From Brienomyrus brachyistius (taxonomy: Eukaryota; Chordata; Actinopteri; Osteoglossiformes; Mormyridae): a stretch of DNA of 64,000 bases. Both the position numbers and the translations under genes were made by a program. The notes beneath the pieces were generated by a model. It was not told where the DNA came from, searched no databases, and saw only the letters and a program-made list of their open reading frames with translations. The stretch's first letter is position 1. Every line of letters starts with the position of its first letter. Location of the stretch: positions 1,134,501 to 1,198,500 of the forward strand of contig NC_064551.1 of assembly GCF_023856365.1 (NCBI RefSeq), written 5' to 3'. Of this stretch, positions 1 through 12,716 are shown one piece after another.

Positions 1-374
1 TTCCACATCTGTATCTTGCATAACTTCCCCCAGGAGTTATTTTTGAAATTGAAAACCTTTAATGTCATTGCACGTTTGTACAATGTCATTTAGCATATGA
101 AACTCCTCCACGGCTTAACATCATGCAAAGAACATAATAAATAGATGCGTAAACAATTAATTAATATAAAACTAGATAATAAAACTTGAGATGATGGAAT
201 TAAACCTTTCCAACACATCCCTCACAAATTGCCCCAAATCACTGTCCAAAATGCACAGGATTAGAATAATTAACAAAAAGCCTCTTTCTTGTATTTACCT
301 TGATATGACAGACGTAGCTCAGTTCTCCATATAGGCATATTCAGGTCAGTTATAATACTGTCACTGGTCATAGC

Positions 375-433
375 TGCCTGCGACCCAGTAGGATAAGCGG
401 GTTGGAAAATGGATGGATGGATGGTCATAGCTG
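375..433 (+). mobile_element. Severely 5'-truncated SINE-type tail with target-site duplication
   Basis: About 46 bp ending in AAAATGGATGGATGGAT, the typical tail of a common fish SINE family (GACCC...GGATAAGCGG...ATGG repeats). The 11-bp sequence GGTCATAGCTG occurs at 366-376 and again at 423-433, exactly flanking the insert, which is what target-primed reverse transcription leaves. Confidence 0.75.
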
Positions 434-1945
434 ATGTCTGTCTGTCTACCTTCATTGTAATAGTTTCATCTTGGTAAAGAAATGAGGTACACTTCCGGTA
501 TTTTGGTTACCTGCAAGAATAGTTCTTTTGAATAAATCTTTCTTGTTTCAGAAAAAAATTCAAAAATCTGTAAAAACCTCCGTGTGAAAACCTACATTAC
601 TGTGTCTTTAATTGTACACTTAGGTTGCAGAAGGAGAAAGGCGTAGGGCAGGGTGAACACTTCCAGGCACCACGTGCACCTGTCCAGGGTGAGGTATCTG
701 GGTCTTCTCGCACTAAACAAAAAGAAGAGCTTCCAGCAGTAAATTTTTCCTGCGGGTTCGCTGAGTGTTTAAAAAACAGATGGTCGCGTCCCTCACTCAG
801 ACAGAGAAGATGGAGCTTTGGTGGCAGAGGAAATGACAGGGTTCAGCTAATGAGGAGAGAGGCAGCCCTCAGCCCGTGTGAACAACGTCAGCCGGGAAGT
901 GCTGACTGACTGCCTCTGAAGAGCGAGTCAGAGCCGAGAGAGATGGCAGCTCCGTGCCATGCGGCGCCTGCGAGCAGCAGCGCAGATCAGGCCCCTCCCT
1001 GCGTGCTTGATGACATCACAATAAGTTGAAGGAATCTTCTCCCCCCCATTCTGCTCTTTTACTTCCCTTTTAACAAAAATACAATCAGTGGCATCCATCA
1101 ACAGGCCAAGCAAAGTGTAGGAGAAGCAGCTCCAGGTGTGATTCTTCAGTTCGGTGTGCCTGCCTGTCATTGTCAAACTCCTGCAAAATGTCATGAGTCC
1201 CCAAGCACACGGAGAACCTCATGCTTTGGTTAGACTGCTAAGTGATGCGTGAAGCTAGTACACGTTGAATTACGAGACCTATAGCATGCTTCTCATTTAC
1301 AAGGGCTGGTTTGCCGTTTCTGTCCATTTGTATACAAAGAGAAATAAGAATTCCACTTAAGTGTGGTACTTTAAAGCAGAGTTTTTGCTCCCTCCCAGCC
1401 CTCAGTATATGGATTGACTGTGGGTCCCCAAGGATGAGTTGGGAACAGCAAATCTACCAGCATGTCCTCAGGGACCTGCAGACGGACACAGTGCACCCTC
1501 AGGCCTTAACGTCACTGTGGGCAGTCGCTCCTGTCATGCAGTAACAGAGCAGACAGCAGTGTGACGTTGCCCCCCAATGCCGACGTGGTGCTGACACTAA
1601 GGCAGTCTAGCACCACCTACAGATGGACACTACAACCTTCTTCTCTGTTCCTACCACTTTGCTTGTTCCTAGTGAGTCTGCCGTTTGTGGTCGTTCAGTA
1701 ATCACCGAATGGCATCCCGGCATCTCTATCCTTTGCTGGTGATGGATTCCTACTTATTATGACATCATATACTTATTTGCTCTGCTGGCTTGTTGTATAT
1801 AAAACATTCTCCTAGGGGACACTTCTCAATGTGACTTACCTTGTGTGTTTCAGTGTATATTTACTGAAGCAATTTGGTTTAAATTGCAGTACAAATCAAA
1901 AGCAACAGCAAATCCCCACACAGTATTAGACCTAATGGCCTCATG
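434..1945. other. No recognised feature
   Basis: No gene, RNA or repeat recognised. Short open frames (625-909 plus, 928-1194 minus) have no supporting domain or splice context. Confidence 0.5.
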
Positions 1946-2136
1946 CAGGGCTGGCCAGTCTTATCCAGAAAGGGCCAGCATGTAGGTGGGTTTGCACTGC
2001 AGCTCCCTAATTAGATTACTAATTAGAGGACTGATTGGCTGAAGAGTCCTCACACCTGGGTTTGAACAGCTGACCTAAAGGTTACCCCAAAACCCTACGC
2101 ACACACACCAGCCCTTTGCGGGTAAGATTGGACACC
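1946..2136. repeat. MITE with long imperfect terminal inverted repeats
   Basis: The left end (GGCTGGCCAGTCTTATCC, then AAAGGGCC) is mirrored by the right end (GGCCCTTTGCGGGTAAGATT style, 2110-2134) on the opposite strand. The interior has a symmetric CTAATTAG...CTAATTAG core at 2007-2027. About 190 bp, no coding capacity. Resembles a widespread fish non-autonomous DNA transposon. Confidence 0.7.
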
Positions 2137-2370
2137 GTTACCGTAATGTTACTTCAATATAACTGCTGCCCATTAAGCACACACTCCAGAAAGACAACTT
2201 TAACCCGATCACCGCGACTCACATGGACAATGACTTTGACTTTAGCTACAGGCGACAGCTACATATATACAGCCATACAGCTCCAGGGGCACAGGAGTAA
2301 TGATCTGACCCTGCGTTAGGTCCCAAAGCTACACACACGGCTGTGTGTGTGGGTTATGCATATATTACAT

Positions 2371-2622
2371 TATGGAGACCAAATGTCCCCACGTTGTGAT
2401 TTAAAACCGGTGATTTTGACGTTGTGGGGACCAGTTTTTTTTTTTAGTTCCCGCAAAGTGAAACTCAATTTTGTAAAAATCTGTGGATTCAATCAAAAAA
2501 ACTGAAAATGCCAGAAGTCTTGTATTTTGTTTGGTTTGCTTATGATTAAGGTCGTCATTCCTGGGATTAGGGTTTTGCTCATAGAAATGAATGGACGGTC
2601 CCCACAAAGATATGAATACAAG
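2371..2622 (+). repeat. GGGGACC-type interspersed repeat, copy 1
   Basis: Contains TTGTGGGGACCAGTTTTT near the left, CTTGTATTTTGTTTGGTT in the middle and GGTCCCCACAAAGATATGAA at the right. It is homologous to 53038-53274 (same orientation) and 63301-63553 (opposite orientation). The ends are complementary (GTGGGGACC / GGTCCCCAC), suggesting a non-autonomous DNA element. Confidence 0.7.
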
Positions 2623-3334
2623 TGTGCGTGCGTGTCTGTCTAAGGAGAGCAAGATGGGGTCTGCTACAGGAAGCCTTGCAATGTGCTTGAACTTGTAGTT
2701 CCGCAAATGGCAAAGTATCCTTTCATTTCATTGGTCTAAGTTAAAGAAACGCAAATGGTAAAGTAAGTTTAACAAAAAACAAAAATCCGCAGCACAAACG
2801 TGAAAGTGCAGGTCATTTACGCGTTAAATGTTTATCGATAAATAATGATCCCTAGTTAGTGGCGCCATGCAGTGACAGTGAGAGGCAGGTGATAGCTGAG
2901 CAGCATGGACCGTCACCTGCACGAGGAAGTCCGGGCCGTCCCCGTGATCTTTACAGCTTTATTGAGGGTCACTCGTCTCCACATTCCAACATATCGCCTG
3001 AGCTGCCGGACTGCTGTTGCCAAGGAAACGGACCGTACCTCTAGATATGGTGTGGAAATCACAGGTGACTCAGGGAAATTTGATGGCCGTGGCATCCAAT
3101 GAAAGAGGGAGGTGTTTAGAGACAGAGCAGGGCTGTAATTAACATGCTTAATGTAAAAACGTAGTGGGCTCAAAGGCTCCCTTTTCTCTCTCTCTCTCAC
3201 TGCTGACACGCTCACATGGGTCCTGCTGGTCTGCCCAGTTTATGCTGCCCATACCTGTCAGTGACACCATGACAGACGCCGGGACAGACGGACAGGATTT
3301 TTAGAAATCTTGGCCAACTGAAAAGTATGAACAT
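2623..3334. other. No recognised feature
   Basis: Nothing recognised apart from a short TC-rich tract near 3185-3200. Confidence 0.45.
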
Positions 3335-3500
3335 GAAAAGTATGATCATGTACAGCACTCAGTACTTAGTTGGGGCTCCTTTAGCCTAAATTACTGCGGC
3401 AATGCGGCATGTCGATCAGTCTGTGGCAGTGCTCAGGTGTTATCAGCACAGGTTGCTCTGATAGTGGCCTTCAGCTCTTCTGCATTGTTGGGTCTGGAAG
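3335..3500 (-). pseudogene. Decayed Tc1-like transposase C-terminus
   Basis: Minus-strand translation from about 3500 reads RPNNAEELKATIRAT, then drifts through stops and frame changes to a region matching the end of Tc1-like transposases. Only the last 50 or so codons remain and no catalytic residues are present. Confidence 0.65.
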
Positions 3501-3518
3501 TGTCTTCACTCAGTGTGT

Positions 3519-3547
3519 ACACACACACACACACACGCACACACACA
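3519..3547. repeat. (CA)n microsatellite
   Basis: About 14 AC dinucleotides with one CG interruption. Confidence 0.95.
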
Positions 3548-3865
3548 GATTGCCTACCTCATTAACATTAGCAGTGGCCTTTTTACTGGCTACCTCACAC
3601 TAATACCCAGTAAGAGTGGGGCAGATGAGTCTTCTGTTCAGAGGAGTCATTCTCTGCATGTGCCCTTAATGTTAGCTTTAGCGAGTCTGACCATTGTCCT
3701 CTGGCTGTTGCTGAGTTTAGCCACAGAAATGCCATTCAATGGATGCATTTCGTTCATCAGACTATTCTCTGTAACATATAGACACTGCAGTGTATGAGGA
3801 CCCCAGTCACACACCTGTACATTGAAGTATCCCTGCTTATGGAAATTTCTTGTCAGTGGTAAATT

Positions 3866-4258
3866 ATACAGTACTGTGCAAAAGTCTTAGGCAGCCAAAA
3901 ACATTATGTTTAAATAACTGTCATGTTGGTGTAAAACTATGCTGTTATTCAATAGCTCGTTCACTTTTTTAACTAAGTTAATTAATTAAGCAAGCTGATG
4001 GTGAAATTTAATAAATACATAGATTGGTTCGGGTGCCACTGAGGAGAAGTCTGGGAGCTGAAGTGGTGTTCATCTAGCTGTCCAAGTAGATATCAGTAAC
4101 TTTTCGGAGAACAGAAGACATTTTTACTAGTTTTTATTGTGTTATTCGTAATTTTCACATGTTCTTATGTTATATACTTTTTGTTCTAAGAAAATGTGCA
4201 CTTGCTACCCAGATAAATAGGTATTAAACATTTGAGTGCCTAATACAGTACTATATAC
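3866..4258. mobile_element. Non-autonomous Tc1-like element (MITE)
   Basis: The left end TACAGTACTGTGCAAAAGTC followed by TTAGGCAG is a familiar fish Tc1-type terminus. The right end, read in reverse, is TATATAGTACTGTATTAGGC. The 393-bp interior is AT-rich and non-coding. Confidence 0.6.
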
Positions 4259-6689
4259 CCATCTCCTGTGTATTTCTTAAGTTTTAAAAGTTAGTTGCTA
4301 TATTGTATCCTGATTATAATTGTACTTAAGTTTGTATCTTGGTGTAACCAGTGTAAGCAGAACTGATAAACTGATGGTTTATTTTTGTATTTATTGAGTG
4401 TGAGTAAGAGAAAGGTAAGTAAAGACAATACAAAAAGGGGAAAAAAGGTATACGGAAAGAATTTAAATAAAAATCAGATGCCAGTAAAAAAAGTTGAGCA
4501 AAACTTTTGAACGTTTTTTGGTTGAGGAATCTTTAGTAGAAATACCAATATAATTTTAAACAGGAAGTTTGAAAGGTGAAAGGAACAGCATTCCTTAGTG
4601 CTTAATGAGAGCGATGTCGTGCTCAGGGTGACGGACAGCTGCACTGTCCAATAGCGCACCTTCATTTTGAAAACCTGGTACGACTTAAAGGGGAACTGAA
4701 AGACCCTGGTGGTTTGTGTGAATTATCCAGGCAAAGCTGTGATCTACCGGGGGGGCAGGCGTGGAAGTCATGGCAGGAGACAGCGTCACCACGCTCTCCA
4801 ATTATCCCAACGAGCAGCTGACTGCTTTCGCTAATTGATGACTTCATAACTTATACACACCTCAGTGAGCGCTGGAGCACAATGGACCACAATTAGAGGC
4901 TGTCTATTGAAAGGTTCTTATTTGCGAGCTCTCAGCCCCCACGCCTTTAATGGCTCCTTCATTTAAGCGGCATTACATGTTGGGTTTTGTCTCTCCTACG
5001 CGGAATGGGCACCTGTAACGTGGCAACAGGAGAGCTGTTTGGAAACTCACCCGGACCCTGTCATTTAAGAACGTAAAATGGCATTTCAGGTCAAAATGGA
5101 AAACCGAGCCCAGCCACTGATCTGTCATCCTCCAGTGGTCTGACAGCGTGCCGTTCTGTCACTGAAACACTAAATACATCATGTGAGACTTAGCTGACGT
5201 CTCGGGGCAAAGTTCTGTTCGCTTAATACTTTTAGGCAAACAGTGAATAATAAGGGATTTTCATATATTCTAGAGGCAAGATAAACTAGAGTTGAAATTC
5301 ACTCTGGGAGATCTCAGTGAAAATTAGGGTTAGTCATACACAAAGTATACTTCAGACGACAGGCACGTGGGGGGGGGGGGGCGATATATAGGAGGGGAGC
5401 GTGGGCTTGTGGGGGGGGGGGTTACACGGGAGAGGAACACAGGCACATGGGAGAGGGGGAGGGTTAGATGCTGGGGATGCTGACTATACAAACTGCTAGT
5501 GAACCCCCAACCCCCCAACAAGCTTCACCGCTGGCGTCGTCTCGTGCGTGGGGCATGTACAGCAGGGTGGTATGCCCCCCCCGGATGTAACCCCCAGCCT
5601 TAACCTGCTTTTTGAAGCTTACATAAATTAGCGACCTCAACACAGGTTGGTAGGCGAGCTTTATATTCTCAAGAAAACCAGCTTAACACTGAAAAGACTC
5701 ACTTGCTGCTTGGCAGGGAAGACACACGGTGTACAGTAGAACGCAGACGCAGGAGCGGGGGGGCAGGGGGGCGCGCCGCATACCGTCTCGCTCGGATTCC
5801 GCCTCTTTGTGTTCGGGCCTTTTCTCATATTGGCGGCTTCACACCTGACAATTTGCGGGCCGAAAGGAGCCATTACTCTGACAAAAGCACAATGTGCATA
5901 TAAATTCCCCACCGCTCTCTACACCGTGAGATTGTTCTGTTCCATATCCTTCCGGGACACCAGTATAGATGCAAAGTCAATGGCACCACCTTGGACTCGG
6001 TTCTGCCACAGATCCCAGACGCATGTCGACTGCTCCTCCGTAGAACAGATCAATGGCTGATCTAACTGCAGACGATTATCCAGTCAGCATTTGACGAGTG
6101 GGAGCTGGTGGGTAATAGACAGTCTAGAGGAGTCGTGTCGATGAGGAACAGATCGTAGCCCTGGCCAGTCTTTCTAAGTTGATGACACCAACTTGCTTAA
6201 TGGAAGGTCAAGAGGAAAACTAATGGTGTTGAAAAAAACAGGTATACTGAAGAATTCCTAGTTTTTCCTTTGTCTCACCGCCCACGAGAATCGCAATCGT
6301 CTAAGTTGCCGCCCCTCGTTAAGCAGTGCAAGGGGCTCTGCTGCCAAGTCATCCTCGTGTTGAGAGACACTGCTGTCCCTACAACCGCGAGCTGGCACTC
6401 AATGACCTGTGTCCTCACTTCCTCTGGAGGCCCATCACCTATCAGGCAACAGCAGTCCAGCTTCTGCTCCGGCCACATCTGTTCCCCTTCAGGAGGCTTG
6501 GATGTGCTGTCCTTAGGTGCTCTGGGAGAGTGATGGTGCTCTGGCTGCTTGGGTGCTCCTCCACACCCCCTAAACACGACGTAGCGGCAGATTCAGCATC
6601 CGGAGTGTTGGATAATGAATTACATGCTCCTACATAGAATACAATAGTGACACTATTAAATTCTCTCTTTATCTAACCCCATCTTGCTC
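4259..6689. other. No gene recognised; G-rich tracts
   Basis: Only homopolymer G runs (5369-5381, 13 bases; 5411-5421, 11 bases) in a G-rich patch at 5365-5465 stand out. No coding, RNA or transposon signal recognised. Confidence 0.5.
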
Positions 6690-6895
6690 TCTCTGGGACA
6701 CGCAGATACACATGTAGGTGGGGGGGGGGGGGGGGGTCACAGCACAGTGACAGGCAGCATGCGGCTCCCCTGGAGCTGGGGGTTAAGGGCCTTGCTCAGG
6801 GGCCCGTGGACATGTGACTGTTTTGCTGAGACTCAAACCAATGACCTTCTGATCATGAGCACAGTCTTAATCTGCTGAACCACACACTGCCCTCT
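6690..6895 (-). mobile_element. tRNA-derived SINE fragment
   Basis: On the minus strand, starting near 6895, an A-box-like GTGTGGTTCAGCAG and a B-box-like GGTTTGAGTCTC are spaced as in a tRNA head. They are followed by GAGCAAGGCCCTTAACCCC, a conserved fish SINE core. A 17-base G run (6720-6736) sits near its 3' end. Confidence 0.7.
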
Positions 6896-9800
6896 AAAAT
6901 GCCTTGTGCTTATATGATCAAAACATTAGTACATCTCAGACTGTCGTCAGGTCAAACCCCAAAGAGAAAAAAGTAGATGCATTGCGATAAATTCGCCTTT
7001 GTCTTCTTGGCAACAAGCCATTTGTCACGTCATTCCAGAACAAAGTGAGGAGGACCCAGCTAGATTAAAAAAGAAATATTACATTTATGCTGATAGTTAA
7101 AACGCCCGATGTTAACCCCTTGTGTTCAAACCTTTTTAAAAAATAAAAACCTCACTGAATTCATAGATTCGGCAACCCCCAGAGAGAGTGAGAGCGTCTT
7201 TTTATGAATAAGCCAGCATTCACACCTAAACATAGCCAACGACTAACAGCCTAGACAGCCACTGTGCTAACAGGAAGCAGAGGAAACTGCTATTTGCTCC
7301 AGAAGATTCCATCAGTCCAATCTTCTATTTTTGCTCTAAGGTGAGGATACTGTATATAGCCAGTCTGTCAGAGCAATCAGACAGGAAGGGAACAAGAGAG
7401 AGTGAGTCTTATGAGAGAGTTATAAATAGTTATGTCACCCCGCCAGCTGGATTTGCATCTGAGGCCCATTGTTTCCTGCCTGACGTATTAACTACTCTAA
7501 CGAATATCTGGCTGTTAAAGTTAAAATATAATAAGCAGATTTATAAATGGTCATGTGCAGTAATTCGCCAGCTTCCTCTTGCACTGCGGCCGCGCACCGT
7601 TCCTGCCAGAAACCCTATATTTACCCAAGACCGCATTTAATTTGGTCCATTATTTTATTCGGCTGACACTCTGCTGTTTACAGTGGTAGGATGTCCAATA
7701 CTGGGCCTGTGCTGTTGTACTATGGAGATGAAAAATAAACAAATAAATAAGACAAAAAAACAGACTGTTCTGTAACACAACCTGTGCTTCTGCTGTTAAA
7801 TATAACCAGCATGTAAACGCTGATCTGGTCGCATCATTTGCAGTCGCACTGTCTGTGTTGTCGCTGTGCACTGAAACGTAGGAGTCACCGCCGTAATACC
7901 GGCTCTCTTAGTGAATTAAACACATTAATACATTTTTAAAAATACATTACTCCTTTTTTCCTATTTGTCTGACATGACAAATACCTTTCGGTACTTGTAT
8001 GATCCATGAGTCAGCTAACAAGAATGATAGCTATACTTTTTTGCAGACATGGGGACGCCTGTCCGATTGTCAACGGCTGTCATTTTGTAACAGAGCTCTG
8101 AGGAGGAGGTTTATCCTGTAGAACCTGAAGAGATCAGAAATCCCTCTATGTGATTATTGACGCAAACTCCCTGAACTAAAAAATCTCCCCAGTGCGTTAC
8201 AGTAACCTCAGTAACTTCAAGTGGTACAGATGTCCTGCACATCATTTGGGTTTCCACGAGTAAGAGTGTCAGTCTCTCTTTGACGTCAAACTTTTAAGCA
8301 TACGACTTAAGGAAACTGGAAACCGTTGCACGTGTCCATGAGTAAGGATAAAAAATAGTTACTGTTCTTATTTCAGCAACACAACAGTTAATATTTTATG
8401 AAACTCCCAGCCGGGGAACATGATAAGGAAAGAGTGTGACATGAAGGAGGCCAACTACGCTGGGTGAAGGCACCTGCTGTAGGATTCAGCTTCCATGGCA
8501 TTCGGTGTCGTCTTCGCCAACATGCAGCACACAGCCCTCCAGAGAGTGGGGGGTGAGCTGGAACTGTGCGATAACGAGACCGCCAACGCAGGCGTCCCTG
8601 ACAGCTCTTCATGGTGCCACACGCGTGCTGGCCTAATGTCCGATTCCTGCATGAAATCTACCTGCCGCCTCTCTCCATGAGCTCTTTGACATTATAAAAC
8701 CGCCAGTCAGTGGGGCTGCTTTAACATTGCCACTAAAAACACTCTTGGCAATGAAAACAGGAGGAGTACAGATAGACTGTCATTAATGTTCGTTGTAAAA
8801 GCACATCTTGACAGTCACCACAATGGCAAAATGATGGTAAATCATCTATACGGGGTGGGGGGGCATCGCTGATTTCCATTTTGTCTGCCTGTGAATCAGT
8901 TTTTATGGCTATGCAGTGCTGAAATATGGTGCAGTTTCTGTGCTTCCCCCACCGTCCATGATGTGATGGAGTCCGATATCTGCACTGTCAGCTTGTCCTG
9001 AAACCGCTAATTCAGAGCAGAGGCCAGAGTTTGCCATGTTCGAAGAGTAAATATGTCTAACTTTATACTGCTGGTAGGATAGTAAGATCATTATCCATTA
9101 ATTCTTGTTGGGTGTCAGTCTTGCTTCTCAGGGACACTGGTTTTATTCCAGCTCACTGCGTTCACTCTCTGCAGCTGTTGTTAGCTTCTCCAAATTGCTG
9201 CTTCGGCCAGCTTGGTGTGACTGCAGCTCAGGGGGCAGAAATGTGACAAAGCAAAGTGGCCTCAACAGTCTCTCAAAAACCAAGTCAAGGTCCAAAAAGA
9301 CACGATACGGAATAACGCGACGTTGGCCTGTGTGGGAAAATAAATTATTTAAACTACTTCATAAGAAACCAAGACTGTTCATATCATATCAATGTTATGA
9401 CATACTTATAAAGAATAGCAGTATATTTTTTATGGAAACTGAATTTTCTTGAAATAGGTATTCTGTCAACAGAACAACTGAAACTATATCTATCTTGACA
9501 AAAGTCTGCGATGCTTTTTACACCTGTTTTCTGAATATCGTTTCTAAGCCTTGTGCTACAGCCCTATAAATATACAGTCACAGTGTGACCCTCAGAATAT
9601 ACCCATGACAGACTTGATAATTAGACTGTCAGCCTCTCATTAACTGAGAAGGCTATTGTCTGGTGTGTTTTAATGCACATGACTTAGGTTGGCCATCTGC
9701 AGACATTTTTGCTCTTGTCATGCGTCTGGGACTTTCTGACGTTGGGACGTGAGCCACTGACAGGCGACGGACGCCCAGGTACAGACATTGTGTATAACAC

Positions 9801-10576
9801 CGTCACGCTCCAGGTGCAGACCAGCATCAATCAGCGCTAAGTCAGGACAGCCTTAACACTCGGGTTAGAATGTGGCTCACACTCACACTCGGGGCAAAGC
9901 ATCGTTATTCCCAAGCCACTTGCTGAGCGATTCTTGTCTTCTGTCTTGCCCTGAACTTAGCAGCCTTTACCGTTGCAGCCTGTCCAAGTTCCCCAACCCC
10001 TCGGGTGCTGCTTGCATGCTCATCTGCTCTCCTCCGTGTTTTTGTAAGACTGACTTCCCCAGCATTTGATCTCTCTGGACCAGTGACCCCGACTATGAGC
10101 CCAGCCCACCCATCCCACCATTCTCCTGCTGAGTACCTCAATAAAACCTCGGTCTCCTGCATTTTGCGGCCCTTGAACATAGTGTAACGAACCTCTGTGG
10201 GCATTAGAGGTATATTCTTTAGTTTTCCTAGCCCCTTCCCCACAGGTCATCCACCCAGCAAGGCCAATGGATTACACGCCACCAATTAAGGGATCAAATG
10301 CTTTATTTAATTAATTCATCCCCGCTTAGCCAACCCTCAGCACAATACAACAAGCAAGGGAACAGATATAAACGGCCTGTAACCTCACCTCCGGAGTGTG
10401 CAACACAGCAACTCCGTAAATAATCACCAGCACCCTGCAATCACAAAAGCACAGCAAGCCAGGAATCCTAATTCACACTCTGTTGTATGCAAAACACCCC
10501 CCTCCTAAGCGGCAGCGTATTCGATCCCATCCAGCCTGATACTGGATGTGCTGGACAGAGACTATTGTACGGTGAG
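6896..10576. other. No gene recognised
   Basis: No supported gene or RNA. The segment 9940-10195 ends in an AATAAA-containing stretch slightly reminiscent of an LTR end, but I could not define boundaries. Confidence 0.4.
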
Positions 10577-10734
10577 CAGAGGTGGGTAGTTCAGGTCCGA
10601 AACATTAAAAATCCAGAGCAAGATTTTGTTCCAACCAACCATTTGAGTACAGTGACTCTTTATGCTCCACTGGGTGGCTGACAGAACGTCTTGGGCTGAA
10701 TTGTTAATTTCTGGACCTGAACTTCCCACCTGTG
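10577..10734. repeat. hAT-like MITE (158 bp)
   Basis: Terminal inverted repeats of about 22 bp with two mismatches: AGAGGTGGGTAGTTCAGGTC at the left, and ACAGGTGGGAAGTTCAGGTC read inwards from the right. Non-coding interior. A related partial copy lies at 28162-28260. No clear 8-bp target duplication. Confidence 0.75.
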
Positions 10735-12193
10735 ATGGGTGTCGCCATACATGTTGACAATGGAATACATGCAAAGAAGGCAATCAGACCTGAGAAAGAG
10801 GAAATGGAAAGTCTGTGGACTGAGTCATGCCCAAAGAGATCAGTCTCTACCTCTGTAATTGGATTGTTTTATCATCCACTGTAGACTAATGATCAGAAAA
10901 TGCAAAGTACCAACATTGAATTTCTCATTATAAATATTGACTGTATTAAGTAAAGGTCCTCTATGGGGAACTCAGTCATTTACATATAAGTCCCTCACCT
11001 GTTTCCACTCAGAACAAATTGTCAGTCAAATTTGTGGTACGACGGGCTCTGCCAGGCCTGTATCTTTTTTATGGTATGAGCTGGTGTTTGTCTTCCCGTC
11101 CACTAGGTGGAGCCCTTCCAAGATTGTGAAGAGTGATGTGTTGTTGTGGGTGATGTACTTCCTATGTGAAGTGCATAAATGGGGGTGCTGGAAGGCATAA
11201 AGAACAGAGTAGAAAATATAGAAAAAGTGGGACCTCCTATGCTGGTGCTGTGATGTCTACCTCACTGTGCAGAGTGCGGTCTGCAGTGATCATGGTCCCA
11301 AGTTGCATTTGGGTTTTGCTTATCGTGTTGGCCTGGCTTCACCCCTGGAGACCTGAAATGTAACCTGCACTTGTGCATGCCTGTAAATATCAAAAGTAAT
11401 CCCATAAATATTTTAGTAAGTGATGACAGTGAACTGGGAGCAAAACTAAACAACTTTTGTAACCTTTGTGTGAGGCAGCCTCAGTAATCTGGCTTGTGAC
11501 ACGAGGAGATAAAACATCTGACTGCCTGAGCCTCTGCTCTTCCTACCTGCAGTTTAAAGTGATCATCATACGACTTGCTTCTACTAATGGGTACAGTAAT
11601 ACGACGATCAAGCATAAACTTGGTCGACAGGCCACTAAAAAGAGGCGCGAGGCTCTCTCAAGGTGTTTGGCTGTGGCAAAATGGATGAGAAGGTAGAACC
11701 TTTTCACACCTATAGACAATCCGCTTCCTATGTATGTCTGTTTATATGCAGGAAGACAATATATTTCCGGGACAGACCATGGATGACAGAGAAAGTGAAA
11801 ATGGCAAAAAAGCAGCAGAAATCAGGAAAGGCAGGTGCTTGCTGATGCTGTCAGTCTGCATTTCCTGCTGGAATATCCATCCTGGAAAGGAGTTCCACCT
11901 GGTTTACAGACCGTGGTAAAACAATCATAGAATCCACACTCTATAATGTCACTCAAAATTATCCTGGACTTCAAACAGGTATATCCAAAATACCAAAGAA
12001 ATTGGGGCAGTGGAATGTCAAGAGGCAGGCACCTTGTTCAAATACATTGTTGTCCCATCTGTTCCAAGAAAGAGCATCTAGCTGTTACATCTGACACGGC
12101 TTATGTGTGTGTACACTGGCTATATTGGGGAGGGTTCAAATAATAAGTCTCAGTGGTTCTCTAGCTATTATCCCTCTTCACCCCACCAGCTAG
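10735..12193. other. No recognised feature
   Basis: No gene, RNA or repeat recognised in this stretch. Confidence 0.45.
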
Positions 12194-12376
12194 TCCTGTT
12201 TCGATCCTATTCCACCACTGCCGCTCGGGTTCTCTGACGTACCAGACGAGGGTGAATACGGTGGGGTAGAACAGCTACGGGAACACGAGGAGCTGCCGCT
12301 CGGGTTCTCTGACGTACCAGACGAGGGTGAATACGGCGGGGTAGAACAGCTGCGTTGCTCCTGCATAATATCCAGC
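12194..12376 (+). other. Open frame with a tandem 25-codon acidic duplication
   Basis: A 75-bp direct repeat (copies beginning at about 12218 and 12293) keeps one frame open between stops at 12191 and 12376. It encodes LPLGFSDVPDEGEYGGVEQL twice, the second copy ending when the repeat breaks off near 12352. The copies differ by very few bases. No ATG start, splice context or family is recognised; it may be a fragment of a transposon protein or chance coding of a duplicated sequence. Confidence 0.35.
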
Positions 12377-12429
12377 TAACATCAGTACATTACCGTGGAT
12401 ATTTTTCTCTGCACTTTCAGTCATGGTTA

Positions 12430-12716
12430 AGAACATCTATCCATCACCGTAACCACTTAATCCCAACCAGGATCACAGGGGGGCAGAACCAACCCTGGGC
12501 AGTCGCCATCACACCACAGGGCACACACAGCCAACTTAGACTTGCCAACAACCTATCCTGCACGGTTTTGGACTGTGGAAGGAAACCGGAGCCCCAGCAT
12601 AAAGCCACATGAACAGGGGGAGAGCGTGCAAACTCCACACAGAGAGGATCCGGGACCAAACCCAGAACCACCTTGCTGTGAGGCAGCAGCGCTAACCACT
12701 GCGCCACCGCGGCGCA
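12430..12716 (-). mobile_element. tRNA-derived SINE, near full length
   Basis: The minus strand from about 12716 starts GGTGGCGCAGTGGTTAGCGC (A box), then GGGTTTGGTCCC (B box), then the well-known fish SINE body (GTGTGGAGTTTGCACGCTCT; CCGGTTTCCTTCCACAGTCC), and ends near a ATGGATAGATG tail. Confidence 0.88.

Noticed and set aside
9940..10195. LTR-like end with CAATAAAACC
   Set aside because: Only a polyadenylation-like motif supports it; no opposite end, TG...CA boundaries or duplication could be found.
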